A DNA stretch of 64,000 nucleotides, from NCBI GenBank assembly GCA_037447655.1, contig JBBHKE010001118.1:62001-126000 (forward strand), read 5' to 3'. The translations under genes and the position numbers were made by a program. The notes under the pieces are model-generated. The model was not told the origin of the DNA and made no database searches. It saw nothing but the letters and a program-made list of their open reading frames with translations. This DNA comes from Zygnema cylindricum (Eukaryota > Streptophyta > Zygnematophyceae > Zygnematales > Zygnemataceae). Shown here one piece after another: positions 41,658 through 52,790 of the stretch. Each line of letters opens with the position of its first letter. Position 1 is the first letter of the stretch.

Positions 41658-42570
41658 GATAATACCATTGAGAGATATAAGGATCGATCTGTAGCGAAGG
41701 GGTTCACCCAAAAGGAGGGGATTGACCATAAGGAGACCTTTGCTCTACTTGTTTGCTTACCATCAGTAACGATTCTCCTCAGTCTGCCAGCGCAAAATTC
41801 ATGGAAATACACCAGATGGACATTAAGAATGTTTTTCTTAATGGTGAGTTAGAGGAATTAATTTTCATGAGGCAATCCAAGGGGTTCGTGGAAGAAGGAG
41901 AAAAGAGCAAAGTGTGCAGGATCATAAAATCCTTATATGGAGTGAAGCAGGCTCCCCAATAGTGGAATTAGAAACTAGATGAGTTACTCACTAATCTGGG
42001 ATATATCCGGATCAACTCTGACAATTCTATCAATATGTTTGAAGATGAGAATGGTGTCATTTTTATTACAACCTATGTGGAAGATCTGCTTGTGTTAAGT
42101 AAGTCTTTGAAAAAGATCAATAAGTTAAAGATAGATCTTAGATGCAGATTTGATAAAAAAGATTTAGGTGAGGCAAGATACATTTTGGGGATCCAAATAG
42201 AGAGAGATATGGGGGAAAGGATTATCAGACTCACTCAGAAAGAAGTAATAGGTAAAATAATTGAGAAATTCCAGATGGAAAAAGCTGACAGTTGTACCAC
42301 TCCCATGGACTTGAAAAAAGTAAGTGATGGGAGTTTAAAAGGAGGAGTGATAATCTTAGATGACCAGATGAGTCCACAACAGAGATAGTTTATGAAGTCG
42401 ATCCCTTAAAGAAAGGTCGTAGGAAGTTTGATCTATTTTTTGACCTGTACAATTTCAGATATAGTGGCAGCAGTAGGAGTCTTCAGTACAAGTCTTAACG
42501 ATCCTATAAAGAGAGATTAGGAGGCAGCCAAGAGAGTCATGAGATATCTAGTACGAACCAAAGAGTTATG
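41658..42570 (+). pseudogene. RT and first part of RNase H of A7
   Basis: Continues A7 RT after B1: NTIERYKDRSVAKGFTQKEG, QMDIKNVFLNGELEE, SLYGVKQAP, then a stop for Arg/Gln (41960). The catalytic motif is changed: YVED in place of YVDD at 42074-42085. DLGEARYILGIQIERD and SCTTPMDLKKVSDG follow. The segment ends at RTKEL, where B2 is inserted. Confidence 0.8.
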
Positions 42571-43480
42571 TGTTAGTTTTTTTAAAAAAGCTTTACGTCT
42601 CATCAAATCTATAGGACGGCAAAAAATAGATCTATAGAGCCACGCGTCGTCACTTAAAGCGCAGTGCAGGATTTTAAATGGTACCGACACCAGCATTGGA
42701 ACAACGCAGCTGCGACGTAGATGAAACAAGCGGAGCTGCAGTGATTTTTGATATGGTCCGTACGGACGAACGCAGCCTGCAACGCAATGGGGCAAACGCA
42801 ACTGCGGATATTTTTGGTAAAGGACAACGCAGTTGCTACGCAACAAGACAAACGCAGCTGCCGCTAATTTTGGTATGGGAGAACGCAACTGCTACAAAGC
42901 TGCGGATATTTGAATGTGATCAAGAATTAGACTGCGCTGCTACGGTTGATATAAATCAAGTCAACGGACGAGATTCACTAAGCCAGGCGACAAGTATTTG
43001 ATCAAATCATATGTTAGTAATATTGATTAAACGGTGATAGATTAGTTTTAGCGTGATTAGGAGCACGTAGTCCTTGGTGGCAGTTTAGTTCTTTTGGACG
43101 TATCTTTTAGAACGCTTGTATCGGCGGTAACGCACTATGTAGTAGGACAACTGAGTGAAGGGTATAAGACTTAGGACGTAGAACACTTTATGTATCCAGA
43201 CTTCCAGACTGTGTAATCTGCAGACTGTTTTTGGGAAACTTCTGAGTTGCATATCTTGGTCTATGTTGGATCAATTGTGCTGAAACTTTGGGAGTTGTCA
43301 GACTTTGTGATACACTATACTGTGATATAGTTTGAAGCAGTTTTGAATTCTGTGTCAACTTTATTGAAGTTGTAAAAGGTAGCTGTTTTATAGGATTCTT
43401 GATAAGCTTCTGTGGTGAATTATGTCTACTTCTACTACTACTGCTGCTGCTCCACCTGCTCTACTGGTCGTAGAACAATA
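42571..43480 (+). repeat. 5' LTR of B2
   Basis: 910 bp. Contains repeated ACGCAGCTGC/ACGCAACTGC words, the palindrome GTCCGTACGGAC (42756-42767) and the gag ATG at 43422. The last bases ACAATA are a mutated ACAACA. Confidence 0.95.
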
Positions 43481-44420
43481 GGTTACGGGCCTGTCATCAA
43501 CGATTCCTATCTTCTCGGGAGAAAAATACGCTTATTGGGCGGATATGGTGGAAACACACTTCAAAAATGTTAACCTTTTGGATATTTTGGATGGTTCATT
43601 GGCGGAAACGGATCCGTCATGGTCAAAGAAAAATTCGCAAGCCCGGTCACTTTTAAATTTTGTATATCACAAGAATTGGCTATGTCAAGGATAAAAATGA
43701 AAAAAACAATAGATATCTAGAAATCTCTCTAGGCTGATTTTGAAAAGGCTAACGTTCAGGAAGACCTATTTTTGGTTGGACAAATTTGGGACTACAAATA
43801 CACGAGTGGCACAATGGCAGAATATTGTAACAAATTTCGAATACTAATAGATTCTCATGCTTGTGCAGGTGGATCATTTCCACAATTTCAGGAGGTTGCT
43901 TTGCTAATGAGAGGTTTTCCAACTACTATGAAAGCAGCGTGTGATAGGCTGAAACAGAAAGATAAAGCTAGCTGGACACCACAATTAGCTATTAATCTAA
44001 TATTTGAAGAGGAAGCAGGTTCTCAAATTCTTAATGGTGAAAAACAAGTAGAGGCTTTTAACACGGAATTTGACAGAAAAGCTCAGTTTAATCAGCAGGA
44101 AAATCAGTTTAATCACAATCAGAATCAGTTTAGACAGTTTAATCAAAGAGGAAATAGACAATCTTTCAATGCTTGCTCTTATTGTAATGATAAAGGTCAT
44201 GGAAATAAATTCTGTCCTAAGCTTAAGAAAGCTAATGAAACAGGTCTCTACAGGCCTAGATGTCATCAGAGCCAATTTCATCAAGGCTTCACGGAATCAT
44301 CATAACAAGGAAATGCACTTTTCTCGGCATCTTCATCTCATGAAGACAAGTCTCTTTCACTATCCGACAAAGAGGATGACGATCTATTTGCTATGGCTGC
44401 TGAAATGGAGGGTGCGAAAG
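43422..44420 (+). pseudogene. gag of B2
   Basis: MSTSTTTAAAPPALLVVEQ starts in the LTR; the next codon is a stop (TAG for Gln) at the LTR/PBS border. The frame goes on with VTGLSSTIPIFSGEKYAYWADMVETHF. 43772-44305 encodes IWDYKYTSGTMAEYCNKF, LLMRGFPTTMK, a Gln/Asn-rich part with QFNHNQNQFRQF and the zinc knuckle CSYCNDKGHGNKFC. Confidence 0.9.
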
Positions 44421-45700
44421 AGAATGGATGGATAATGGACACGGGAGCGTCGGCCTACATGTGCTGGAACAAGGCAGTTTTTAAAATTTGAAATCAACAT
44501 CGGAGAAAAATATCTACTATGCCTGTGGAATGAGTGTGCAAACGCGAGCTGAAGGTGATGTCTCCTTGCTAGTTGATGTGGAAGGAAAGGCAGTTGAGAG
44601 AACTCTTCATAATGTTCTCTATGTACCAGATTTTAAGAAAAATTTGTTTTCCACTTCTTTAGTAGAAAGTAAAGGGTTTGAGGTTAATCTCAAACATGGT
44701 AGGCAGGTCGTTAGCAAGAATGGAAAAATTACAGTTACGGGAACTAGAGATGCCAGCAAAATGTATCGAATGGATATGCCCGATAATAAAGAAAATGATG
44801 TTTTGTATTCCGGTGCATTATCCTCAGATGAGCTGTGGCATAAAAGATTAGGCCATGTAAACTATTAAAGTATAAAAAAGATGGTCAATGCTGGCAAAAT
44901 ACAAGGAGTCACTCTGTCAAATCATTCACCTAACAAGTGTGATGGTTGTGCACTAGGAAAAATACACAGATTACCGTTTCCTTAAGAGTCTGAACATAAA
45001 TCTACTAAGCTTCTGCAACTCATTCACTCTGATGTTTTCAGCCCGGCAAAGGTACCATCTGCCGGGGGGATGAAATATATGGTTACATTTACAGATGATA
45101 TTTCGAGATTTACTAAAGTCTATTTCATGAAGACTAAGAGTGAAGTCTTCACTCACTTTCAACAATACAAAGCGAGGGCGGAGAAACTACACGGTTTGCG
45201 AATTCTCGAGCTCAGATCAGACAATGGCGGGGAATATACGTCAAAAGAATTTGAAAACTTCATACTCAACGAAGGTATAAGTCACAAACTAACTGTTCCG
45301 TATTCTCCAGAACAAAATGGGGTCTTAGAAAGACTAAATAGAACTATTACGGAATGCTCAAGGTCCATGCTTGCAGATAAGGACGTGGATCCAAAAATCT
45401 GGGCTGAAACATTAAACTGTGCAATTCATATCAAAAATAGGATAGGTTCAAGATCAGTAGAAACCACTCCTTACGAAATCTGGACGAGTAGAAAACCGGA
45501 TGTCAGTCATTTCAAATTCTTTGGCCGTAAGTGCTTTATTTTGGATACGAATATGATAGATGGAAAATGGAACCTAAAGGATTGCCGAGATTTTTGTTAG
45601 GGTATGATGATCACTCTAAAGGTTATAGAGTCTTTGTTTTTAGGAGGCAGAAAAAAATTGTTGCAAGAAACATAGTTGTCAAAGATGAACTAAACTAGAT
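44421..45700 (+). pseudogene. protease and integrase of B2
   Basis: Protease WIMDTGASAYMCW (Asp near 44438). 44488-44868: AEGDVSLLVDVEGKA, VERTLHNVLYVPDFKKNLFS, DELWHKRLGHVNY then a stop. CDGCALGKIHRLPFP near 44940-44980. Core 45070-45600: MVTFTDDISRFTKVYF, SDNGGEYTSKEFE, EQNGVLERLNRTITE, FFGRKCFILDT. After a frameshift: GYDDHSKGYRVFVF and ARNIVVKDEL. Confidence 0.88.
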
Positions 45701-46160
45701 AGACTTATTTAAAATGACAGAGCAGCAAAATCAAGAAAAAGTACAAGAATATGTCATTTTAGATAGCGTCCATAATATTGTCCCACATATGCAAAAATTA
45801 CAAGTAGTAACACAGGAGTCAGAACACAATCGGGGACAGCAACAAGTACATTTCAAAGCGAACCGAGAGCAGTCACTACCTACCAATAGCAACCAACACA
45901 ACAAGCGCAACGACCGCGAAATGGACCAACAGCAGTCAGTGATTGCGGATCGCAACCAGCGCAGCGCACGGGAAATGGACCACCAACAATCATTGCCTTC
46001 GGATCGCAATCAGCGCAACCAGCGCAACATACGGGATCCAACAATTTCAGCTTCAAAATTTCCGGGGGGAAGAAGATCTAGTAGCCGGCTGCAAGCAAGA
46101 TCTCACTTTGCCTACTCCCCAGACTCAAGAGAGCCTTTGACCATCCGAGAAGCTTTTTCA
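45701..46160 (+). pseudogene. Repeat-bearing linker of B2
   Basis: Open frame 45714-46388 begins with a Gln-rich linker. It contains three imperfect units of about 20 residues around 45880-46035, each with a QQS...DRNQR core (for example REMDQQQS, REMDHQQS, SDRNQRNQRN), then KFPGGRRSSSRLQARSHF. B1 has a shorter version. Such linkers separate integrase from RT and tolerate repeats. Confidence 0.75.
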
Positions 46161-46905
46161 TCATCAGAGCGGAATCACTGGATTGAGGCGGCGAAGGATG
46201 AAATAAAGTCTATCATGGAGGCTCAGACATGGGAGCTTGTGGACCTTCCTCCGGATCGAAGAGCGATCGGCAGCAAATGGGTATTCAAGGTGAAGTTAAA
46301 TCTAGATGATACAATTGAACGACATGGATGTAAAGACGGCCTTCTTGCATGGAGAACTAGAGGAGACCATTTACATGCAGCAGCCTGAAATGTATGCAGA
46401 ACCAGGAAAAGAGCACTTAGTATGCAAACTACTAAAATCTTTGTACGGCCTAAAACAGGCCCTAAGGCAATGGAATTTAAAGCTGGATGAATTCTTAACT
46501 AGCCTAGGATTTAAAAGGACAAGCTCTGATCACTCTGTCTATGTTTTAAAAGGTGAGAATGGAATAGTGTACATAGGGGTGTATGTAGATGATATACTAT
46601 TAGTAAGCAAATCAATGGCTGAAATTAACAAAATTAAAATTGCTCTAAACACACGGTTCGAGATGAAAGACCTCGGTGAAGCAAAATATATTTTGGGTAT
46701 CCAGGTAGAGAGGGACAGGAAAAACAAATTAATAAAATTGACTCCAAAGGAAGCTATTGGAAACATGTTAGATAAATATGGAATGAGGGGGGCAAAAGGA
46801 TGTGTAACACCAATGGAGTTTCGGCAGAAGTTAGAAGGGGAAGAAACAGAACCAGGTGTTATTGTTAGTGAATTTTTTGAGTCAGGGAAAATGATCCTTT
46901 GACAT
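46161..46905 (+). pseudogene. reverse transcriptase of B2 with internal deletion
   Basis: ERNHWIEAAKDEIKSIMEAQTWEL and PPDRRAIGSKWVFKVK lead into DDTIER, then the sequence jumps to MDVKTAFLHGELEETIYMQ at about 46320. About 130-140 bases coding for the KARLVAKG...APVVR region are missing. The rest is clean: SLYGLKQAL, YVDD at 46582-46593, MKDLGEAKYILGIQVERDRKNK, KEAIGNMLDKYGM. Loss of the fingers region would inactivate RT. Confidence 0.88.
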
Positions 46906-47567
46906 TGATACCTTACAGACAGATAGTGGGAAGTTTAATATATTTCATTAACTGTACCCGTCCGGATATTGCTGCAGCTGTTGGGGTACTGAGCAGAAGT
47001 CTAGAGAATCCGAAGAAATCTAACCTTGACGCAGCAAAAAGAGTTTTAAGATACTTGGCTGGAACCAAAGACCTCAAACTCACACTAGGCGGAGGAGAAG
47101 TGAAGCTGCAAACGTGGAGTGATGCGAGCAATGGCAACATGCCTAGCCGAAAATCCACCACGGGATTTGTTCTACAAATTGGGAACAGGATTTGTTGTTG
47201 GAGTAGCAAACTTCAGAAGGTCACGACACAATCAATGATGGAGTCAAAATATATGGCAACAAGCTCAGCCCTCAAAGAACTCTTATGGGTGAAATCCATG
47301 CTGCAAGAATTGGAATACATGCAAGTTGGTCCACAAGTGATCTGGTGTGATAACCAGGCTGCCAATGCCATTACTTCTAACCCGAGTCTCCACTTCAAAA
47401 GCAAACACATGGATGTAAGATTACACTTTGTAAGAGAAAAAGTGTTCTCTAGAGTTATTACATTATGTTATCTGCCAGATGCTAAAATGATTGCCGATTT
47501 GCTCACTAAAGCTCTTCCTGATCCTAAGTTGAAGTATTGTAGGGATGCATTGGGATTAAGTGAATAG
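46899..47567 (+). pseudogene. RNase H of B2, 222 codons open
   Basis: Open frame with PYRQIVGSLIYFINC, RYLAGTKDLKLTLGGG, SKLQKVTTQSMMESKYMATSS (usual MEAEY changed to MESKY, so a catalytic Glu is replaced by Lys), CDNQAANAI, LHFKSKHMDVRLHFVRE and a natural end at TKALPDPKLKYCRDALGLSE. The stop at 47565-47567 is probably the real Pol end. Confidence 0.85.
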
Positions 47568-47729
47568 TTGAGTTGCTGCACTACTATACTGCCATGCTAC
47601 GCTAGTCTCACACCTGGGATGTAGCGGGACTAGTTGACTTGCGAAAATTGCTACGCTGCTCTGCTGCGATGCTGCGCTAGTTCAACATCGTAGCTGCGAT
47701 GGCATAATGAGTCTAAAGCTTTAGGGGAG
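47568..47729 (+). promoter_or_regulatory. 3' UTR and polypurine tract of B2
   Basis: A GCT/GCG-rich UTR (GCTACGCTGCTCTGCTGCGATGC) ends in AAAGCTTTAGGGGAG directly before the LTR. The same tract precedes the LTR of B1 (40889-40901) and, altered, the LTR at 59606. Confidence 0.8.
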
Positions 47730-48648
47730 TGTTGGTTTTTTAAAAAAGCTTTACGTCTCATCAAATCTATAGGACGGCGGAAAATAGATCTATAGAGACA
47801 CGCGTCGTCACTTGAAGCGCAGTGCAGGATTTAAAATGGTACCAACACCAGCATTGGAACAATGCAGCTGCGATGTAGATGAAACGAGCGCAGCTGCGGT
47901 GATTTTTGATATGGTCCGTAAGGACGAACGCAACCTGTGACGCAACGAGGCAAACGCAACTGCGGATATTTTTTGTACAGGACAACGCAGTTGCTACGCA
48001 ACAAGACAAACGCAGTTGCGGCTAATTTTGGTATGGGAGAACGCAAGTGCTACGAAGCTGCGGATATTTGAATGTGATCAGGAATTAGACTGCGCTGCTA
48101 CGGTTGATATGAATCAAGTCAACGGACGAGATTCACTAAGCCAGGCGACAAGTATTTGATCAAATCATCTGTATAGGATTCTTAGTAATATTGATTGAAC
48201 GGTGATAGATTAGTTTTAGCGTGATTTGGAGCACGTAGACCTTGGTGGCAGTTTAGTTCTTTTGAACGTATCTTTTAGAACACTTGTATCGGCGGTAACA
48301 CACTATGTAGTACGACAACAGAGTGACGGGTATAAGACTTAGGACGTTGAACACTTTATGTATCCAGACTTCCAGACTGTGTAATCTGCTGACTGTTTTT
48401 TGGAAACTTCTGAGTTGCATATCTTAGTGTATGTTGGATCAATTGTGTTGAAACTTTGGGAGTTGTCAGACTTTGTGATATACTATACTATGATATAGTT
48501 TGATGCAGTTTTGAATTATGTGTCAATTTTATTGAAGCTGTAAAAGGCAGTTGTTTGATAGGATTCTTGATAAGCTTCTGTGGTGAATTATGTCTACTTC
48601 TACTACTACTGCTGCTGCTCCACTTACTCTAGTGGTCGTAGAACAACA
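47730..48648 (+). repeat. 3' LTR of B2
   Basis: 919 bp, TGTTGGTTTTTTAAAAAAGC...TAGAACAACA, then the TTATG duplication. Palindrome altered at one base (47914-47925). Gag start ATG near 48590 reads MSTSTTTAAAPLTLVVVEQH into A7 sequence. Confidence 0.95.
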
Positions 48649-49160
48649 TTATGGTTGCATTTGGGAGGGGAGGACACTGATATCACTACTTCGAGTGATG
48701 TAAGTTATGGGGATGCACCTATGAGAAGATGCACTTATGAATATGTGTTCTATGTGGGGAAAGGTGTTTGCTGTTGGAGCAGTAAGCAACAAAAATTGGT
48801 TGATCAGTCTACTATCAAGGCTGAGTACATGGCCTTTTGTTCGGCTGCCAAAGAGTAGATGTGGGTCAAATCCTTGTTGTAAGAATTGGGGTATATGAAG
48901 GAGGAAGTGCATAAAGTGTTTTGTGATAATTAGGCTGCCATTGCTATTGCAGCCAATCCAAAACATCATTTCAAGGCTAAGCATATGGACATAATATTGA
49001 GCTTTGTGAGGGAAAAGGTGGAAAATAAAATTGTAAATCTTGTGTATAAATCCGATGAAGAAATGGTGGCTGACTTGATGACCAAACGTGTGCCCTCTCC
49101 CAAGTTAAAATATTGTAGGAAAAAATGTGGATTAACATAAAAATTAAAATTAGACTAGAA
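48649..49160 (+). pseudogene. RNase H of A7 (second part)
   Basis: Continues from WLHLGGEDTDITTSSDVSYG with SSKQQKLVDQSTIKAEYMAF, a stop at 48857, a stop for Gln in CDN*AAI (48931), KHHFKAKHMDI, and TKRVPSPKLKYC. A polypurine tract AAAATAAAGGGAG precedes the LTR. Confidence 0.85.
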
Positions 49161-49252
49161 AATAAAGGGAGTGTTGAAATAAATATTATTTGGGTATTTT
49201 CTAAGTCTAAATATATTAGCGGAAACAGATAAGAAAAATGCAGGCAGCATAC

Positions 49253-49317
49253 CTCAATCTCTTCTCTCTTGCCCCCATACTTCTTGTAGTCACTGAAGGA
49301 GAGAGAGAAAGATTGAG
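49253..49317 (+). promoter_or_regulatory. Conserved U3 hairpin, A7/A8 LTR
   Basis: CTCAATCTCTTCTCTCTTG pairs with GAGAGAGAAAGATTGAG around the loop CCCATACTTCTTGTAGTCACT. In the LTR at 55655 both arms change together (CTCCATC with GATGGAG). Confidence 0.65.
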
Positions 49318-49378
49318 CCATGGCTACCTTTGCTTTATAGGCTGGTTTAAAGAGTGACTTAAATCACTCTCAAAAAAA

Positions 49379-49470
49379 GGTTGAGTCCGGCTGGACTCGA
49401 ACCTCCGACCGGCAGAGCGTGGCGTAGATGTTAGCTCTAACAAATCTGACGTAGAAGTCTATTAGGATAT
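49379..49470 (-). promoter_or_regulatory. tRNA-like segment in LTR with perfect B-box (antisense)
   Basis: The complement of 49393-49403 is GGTTCGAGTCC, an exact match to the Pol III B-box consensus. Related boxes are at 54676-54686 (GGTTCGAGCCC) and 55875-55885 (GGTTCGAGTCT). The A-box side is less clear in this subfamily than at 13863. Confidence 0.45.
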
Positions 49471-50152
49471 ATACGGTATGATATGTATTTAAACTATTGT
49501 ATGGTACTAAAGGAACATAAAACTAGTTAAAGTTTAGTGCGGACGTCATTTTGCACGAAACAAATGAATAAGACATTAGTTTCGACGGCAAACATTTAAT
49601 ATCAAATTTAATCCGACGGCACACACTACTACAGAGATCGCAGAATTCTCACTTTGGCGTTTGTGAACGTGGCATGACGTGGCTCCACGTGGAGGGATAA
49701 TATTTGGTTGCACGAATTCCAGAGAACATAAAGACGAGTTAAAGGTGGACACGCGTCAACTTAGTGACCTTGCCGTACAAAGGCCGTACAGAAGGTACAT
49801 CAGTCATAGTACCTTTATGTACCCGACAGTCATCTGATTAGTTTATACGTCAGTAGATAGGAGTTTTGTGAGGGGTTTAGGACTTAGAGAATTTGGTAGG
49901 TAGTAACCTCTCTCCCTTTAAGAGTTTGTATAAACTTGGCATCTTTGCCACCTGATAATTAATCGGTTGGTTGGCCGTTTTCACTGCTTCTTTTTCCTAC
50001 ACACTTAAGGGAGTCCAAGCTATAAAAGGGTGCAGTCAAATGTGTCAGTTTGCCATCTTGGGCAGCAGTGATAGTGGCTTGAAGTGGGTTAGTTAAAATC
50101 TATCTAGAGGCATCTTTTATTCTGTCATCCAATAGAGGACAAATAATTGCAC

Positions 50153-51240
50153 GATATGGGCCCACCCTCTACGGTGCCCACCTTTAATGGATCAAGGTTC
50201 ATCTATTGGGAAGCCATGATGATGGGGGCTTTGTGCGAAAAATGATACTGGGGTATCGTCACTAGACAAGTGAAACGTCCACCTTCGGGAACTCCTCCAG
50301 GATTTGGAGGAGTAAGGTTTACTGCAGCAGGAATGTTTCGTAAAGGAGGCAGATGATGGGGACAAGAGTGTGTCAAAAAAGAGGAAAGGGATAGAGACAC
50401 CGCTCACTCCTATGGCCACGGCACCAAGAATGGCGACTGTGAAGACCGTGGAAAAGGATACTCAAATGTGGGAAGACGTGAACATGGCTGCCAAAAACTT
50501 CATTCTAAGGCACCTCACTCAAGCTTTGGTCACCCCTCACCTTCACAAAAACAAGGTCGAGGAGTTGTGGTTGAGTTTGGTGGAGATCTATAGAGTTGGT
50601 TATATTCATGAGCTTCAGTTGGCTGAGCAAAAGCTAGTGAGTAACACTTAAAAAGGAGGAAAGATGTTAGATTATTCTAATGATCTTTATTGTTTGTATA
50701 TAGAGATGGAAAGTGCCGGGTGGAAAGGTACAATGAAGATGAAAGTTAACACTCTTATTACGAGAACATAATGTACGTAGTATTGGAAATGATTAAAAGT
50801 CCATGGAAGTGGAATACAATGGTCCGGGTGATACTTGTGCCAAAAAACACTATAGAGATTAGGAGAGGAGGAAAGAGCATTCAAGCTCTAGCTGCTGGAG
50901 GGGATCAATCGAGAAAGGACCCGAAGAAACCATACAAAGGAGTAAGAGATCAGCCTGCAGGACCAAGGCCCCCAAAAGGCCTTTGTCATTTTTGCAACAA
51001 TCCGGGACACTTTATCGTTGATTGTGTCAAGCTTTTGAAGCTGAGGCTCGAAGAGAACCGTGTAGGGGGTTCTTCCGGTGGGAAGAAAAAGGCACTTGTG
51101 GTTACAAAAGTGACAAAATGATCCGAGGACAAGTCCTCGAGGAGGACAGGGAACTTCTTCTTGACGAGAGTTTAGTGAAGAAAGAGATCCCTTGGAGAAG
51201 TGATATAAGTGTGCCTTTGGAGGGATTCACTAAGGTCCAC
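50153..51240 (+). pseudogene. gag of A8
   Basis: GPPSTVPTFNG-type start after the PBS, EAMMMGALCEK then a stop, 50370-50651 (KGIETPLTPMA, MAAKNFILRHLTQALVTPHLH, ELWLSLVEIYRVGYIHELQLAEQKL), 50771-51121 with a zinc knuckle CHFCNNPGHFIVDC, and an acidic end near 51130-51180. The LPDEFEN segment is lost by a small deletion near 50760. Confidence 0.8.
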
Positions 51241-52790
51241 AAGAAGGATGGATCATCGACTCAGGTGCATTCATGCACATGTGTCGTGATAAGGAACTCT
51301 TCACTAAGGTAAGAAAGATCCCTACTATAGAGATAGAGGATGGGGATGGGAGAGTGGTTACTACAGATCTAGTGGGGTCAGTAGATCTGAAATTTTAGTG
51401 GAGGGAAAGACTTCTATACTTACATTCTCAGATGTACTCTACATTCCTCAGCTGAGGAAAAATCTTGTCTCTACGTTTGTGTTAGATGACAAAGAGTTTG
51501 ATACCTTCACTAGAAAGGGAGTCTTTACAACTAACTATGGGGATAAAGTTTACTTCACCGCAGATAAGGGAAGCCAAGGAATGTTTAGTCTTAACCTGAG
51601 TAATAGAAAGAAGAATGCTTACTATGTTTGTGTTCTAAAGTTGATTACGTTAAGGGAAATGAAAGTAGAAAGCATTCAGTTTGGGGATAATGAGATGATA
51701 AATAATTGTAGTGGTTGTGCTCAAGGTAAGGCTCACAGACTTCCATATCCCAAAGCTGCCACATATAGAGGTGAGAAAAAATTCTAGATCTAGTCGTAAC
51801 AGATCTCTGGGGACTTGCAAAAGTACCTTCGGTTGCAGGAAAAAGGTTTATGTCGAGAATATCCGATGACAGGTCTAGATACTCTAGAGTCTACTTCTTA
51901 AAAACAAAGTCAAAAACTTCAACTTACTTCAAAAAATATAAAGCTTGGAGTGAGAAGTTGCATGGAACTCCTATTTTGAAAATAAGGAGTGATAATGGGG
52001 GGGAATATACCTTTAACTTGTTTAAGGAATACTAGAGAGATGATGGAGTTCAGCACTAGAAAATCGTGCCATTTAACCCGGAACAAAATAGGGTCGCTGA
52101 GATGTTAAACCGAACACTAGGAGATAGTGCATGTAATATGTTGGTCAACAATAAAATAGGAAAGAGATTTTGGGCATAGGCCATGAATCGTGCCAACTAC
52201 TTTAAGAATAAGGTCCTTACCTTAGTTGTAAAGGGAATGAAACCTTATGAGAGATGGGTGGGAAAGAAACCATATATCTCTCACTTTAAAGTATTCGGTA
52301 GCCAAGTTTACAGTCTTGACACGGATAGGAAAAACTGGAAACTAGTTGCTAAGGAAAAACCTAGATATTTTGTAGGATATGATGAGGATGTCAAACGATA
52401 TAGAGTCTACGACTTAGCACAGAGAGATATCATTCTGCTCAAACACCTAGTTGTCATTGATGAAGGGAAGTCATTTGACCCCTTTAAATATACCAAGAAG
52501 ATAAGAATCAGATTTGAGTCTGAAATTGAGGAGGACTCCGTACCTCCCAAAAGGGACATGAGTGACATAGGGATTGTCGATTCAGGGAAGATCCAAGACA
52601 CAGGAGATCCACCAGAAACCTCACTTAAACCTATGGAATTCGAGGAGACAAAATAGGAGGAATCAGAACCGGCTTCCATAGATAGGGGAGCCGTTGAGAC
52701 AGAAATGAGAAATCTAAGACTTCCCTCCATCTCAGCGTCGGAGTTTGAAAGGGGGAGAAGGAGCAGCAAAAGTATCCAGGAAAAATAAAC
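51241..52790 (+). pseudogene. protease, integrase and linker of A8
   Basis: Protease box IIDSGAFMHMC (Asp codon 51258-51260). 51398-51787 encodes VEGKTSILTFSDVLYIPQLRKNLVS and the pre-integrase; the HKRLGHVH half of the zinc finger is deleted (KLITLREMK), while CSGCAQGKAHRLPYP remains. Core: DLWG region near 51805, SDNGGEYTF (51990), stops near 52034 and 52058. C-terminal 52183-52656: VFGSQVYSLDTD, GYDEDVKRYRVYDLA, KHLVVIDEGKS, acidic linker. Confidence 0.8.

Larger units (their letters stand above)
42571..48648 (+). mobile_element. Family-B copia element B2
   Basis: 6078 bp with LTRs 42571-43480 and 47730-48648, inserted into the RNase H of A7 with duplication TTATG (42566-42570 and 48649-48653). 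Its LTR differs from that of B1 over most of its length but keeps the start TGTT, the end ACAACA (ACAATA in the 5' copy), the gag start and the GTCCGTACGGAC palindrome, so it is a sister subfamily. RT has an internal deletion. Confidence 0.95.
35255..50151 (+). mobile_element. Family-A copia element A7, deleted, with two nested family-B insertions
   Basis: 5' LTR tail 35255-35425, PBS 35426-35440, gag start fused by deletion to RT, then RT (split by B1 at 35928-41657), RNase H (split by B2 at 42571-48648) and the 3' LTR 49174-50151. The A7 sequence is contiguous when B1 and B2 with one copy of each 5-bp duplication are removed. Confidence 0.85.
49174..50151 (+). repeat. LTR shared by A7 and A8
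   Basis: TGTTGAAATAAATATTATTTGGG at 49174 to TTGCA at 50151. Hairpin 49253-49317 (CTCAATC pairs with GATTGAG); antisense B-box GGTTCGAGTCC as complement of 49393-49403; CCACGTGG at 49685-49692; TATA box 49929-49935. It acts as 3' LTR for A7 and 5' LTR for A8. Confidence 0.85.

Noticed and set aside
49379-49470. Functional tRNA gene
   Set aside because: B-box is exact but no complete cloverleaf or acceptor stem could be drawn, and the segment recurs inside LTRs; kept only as a tRNA-like element.
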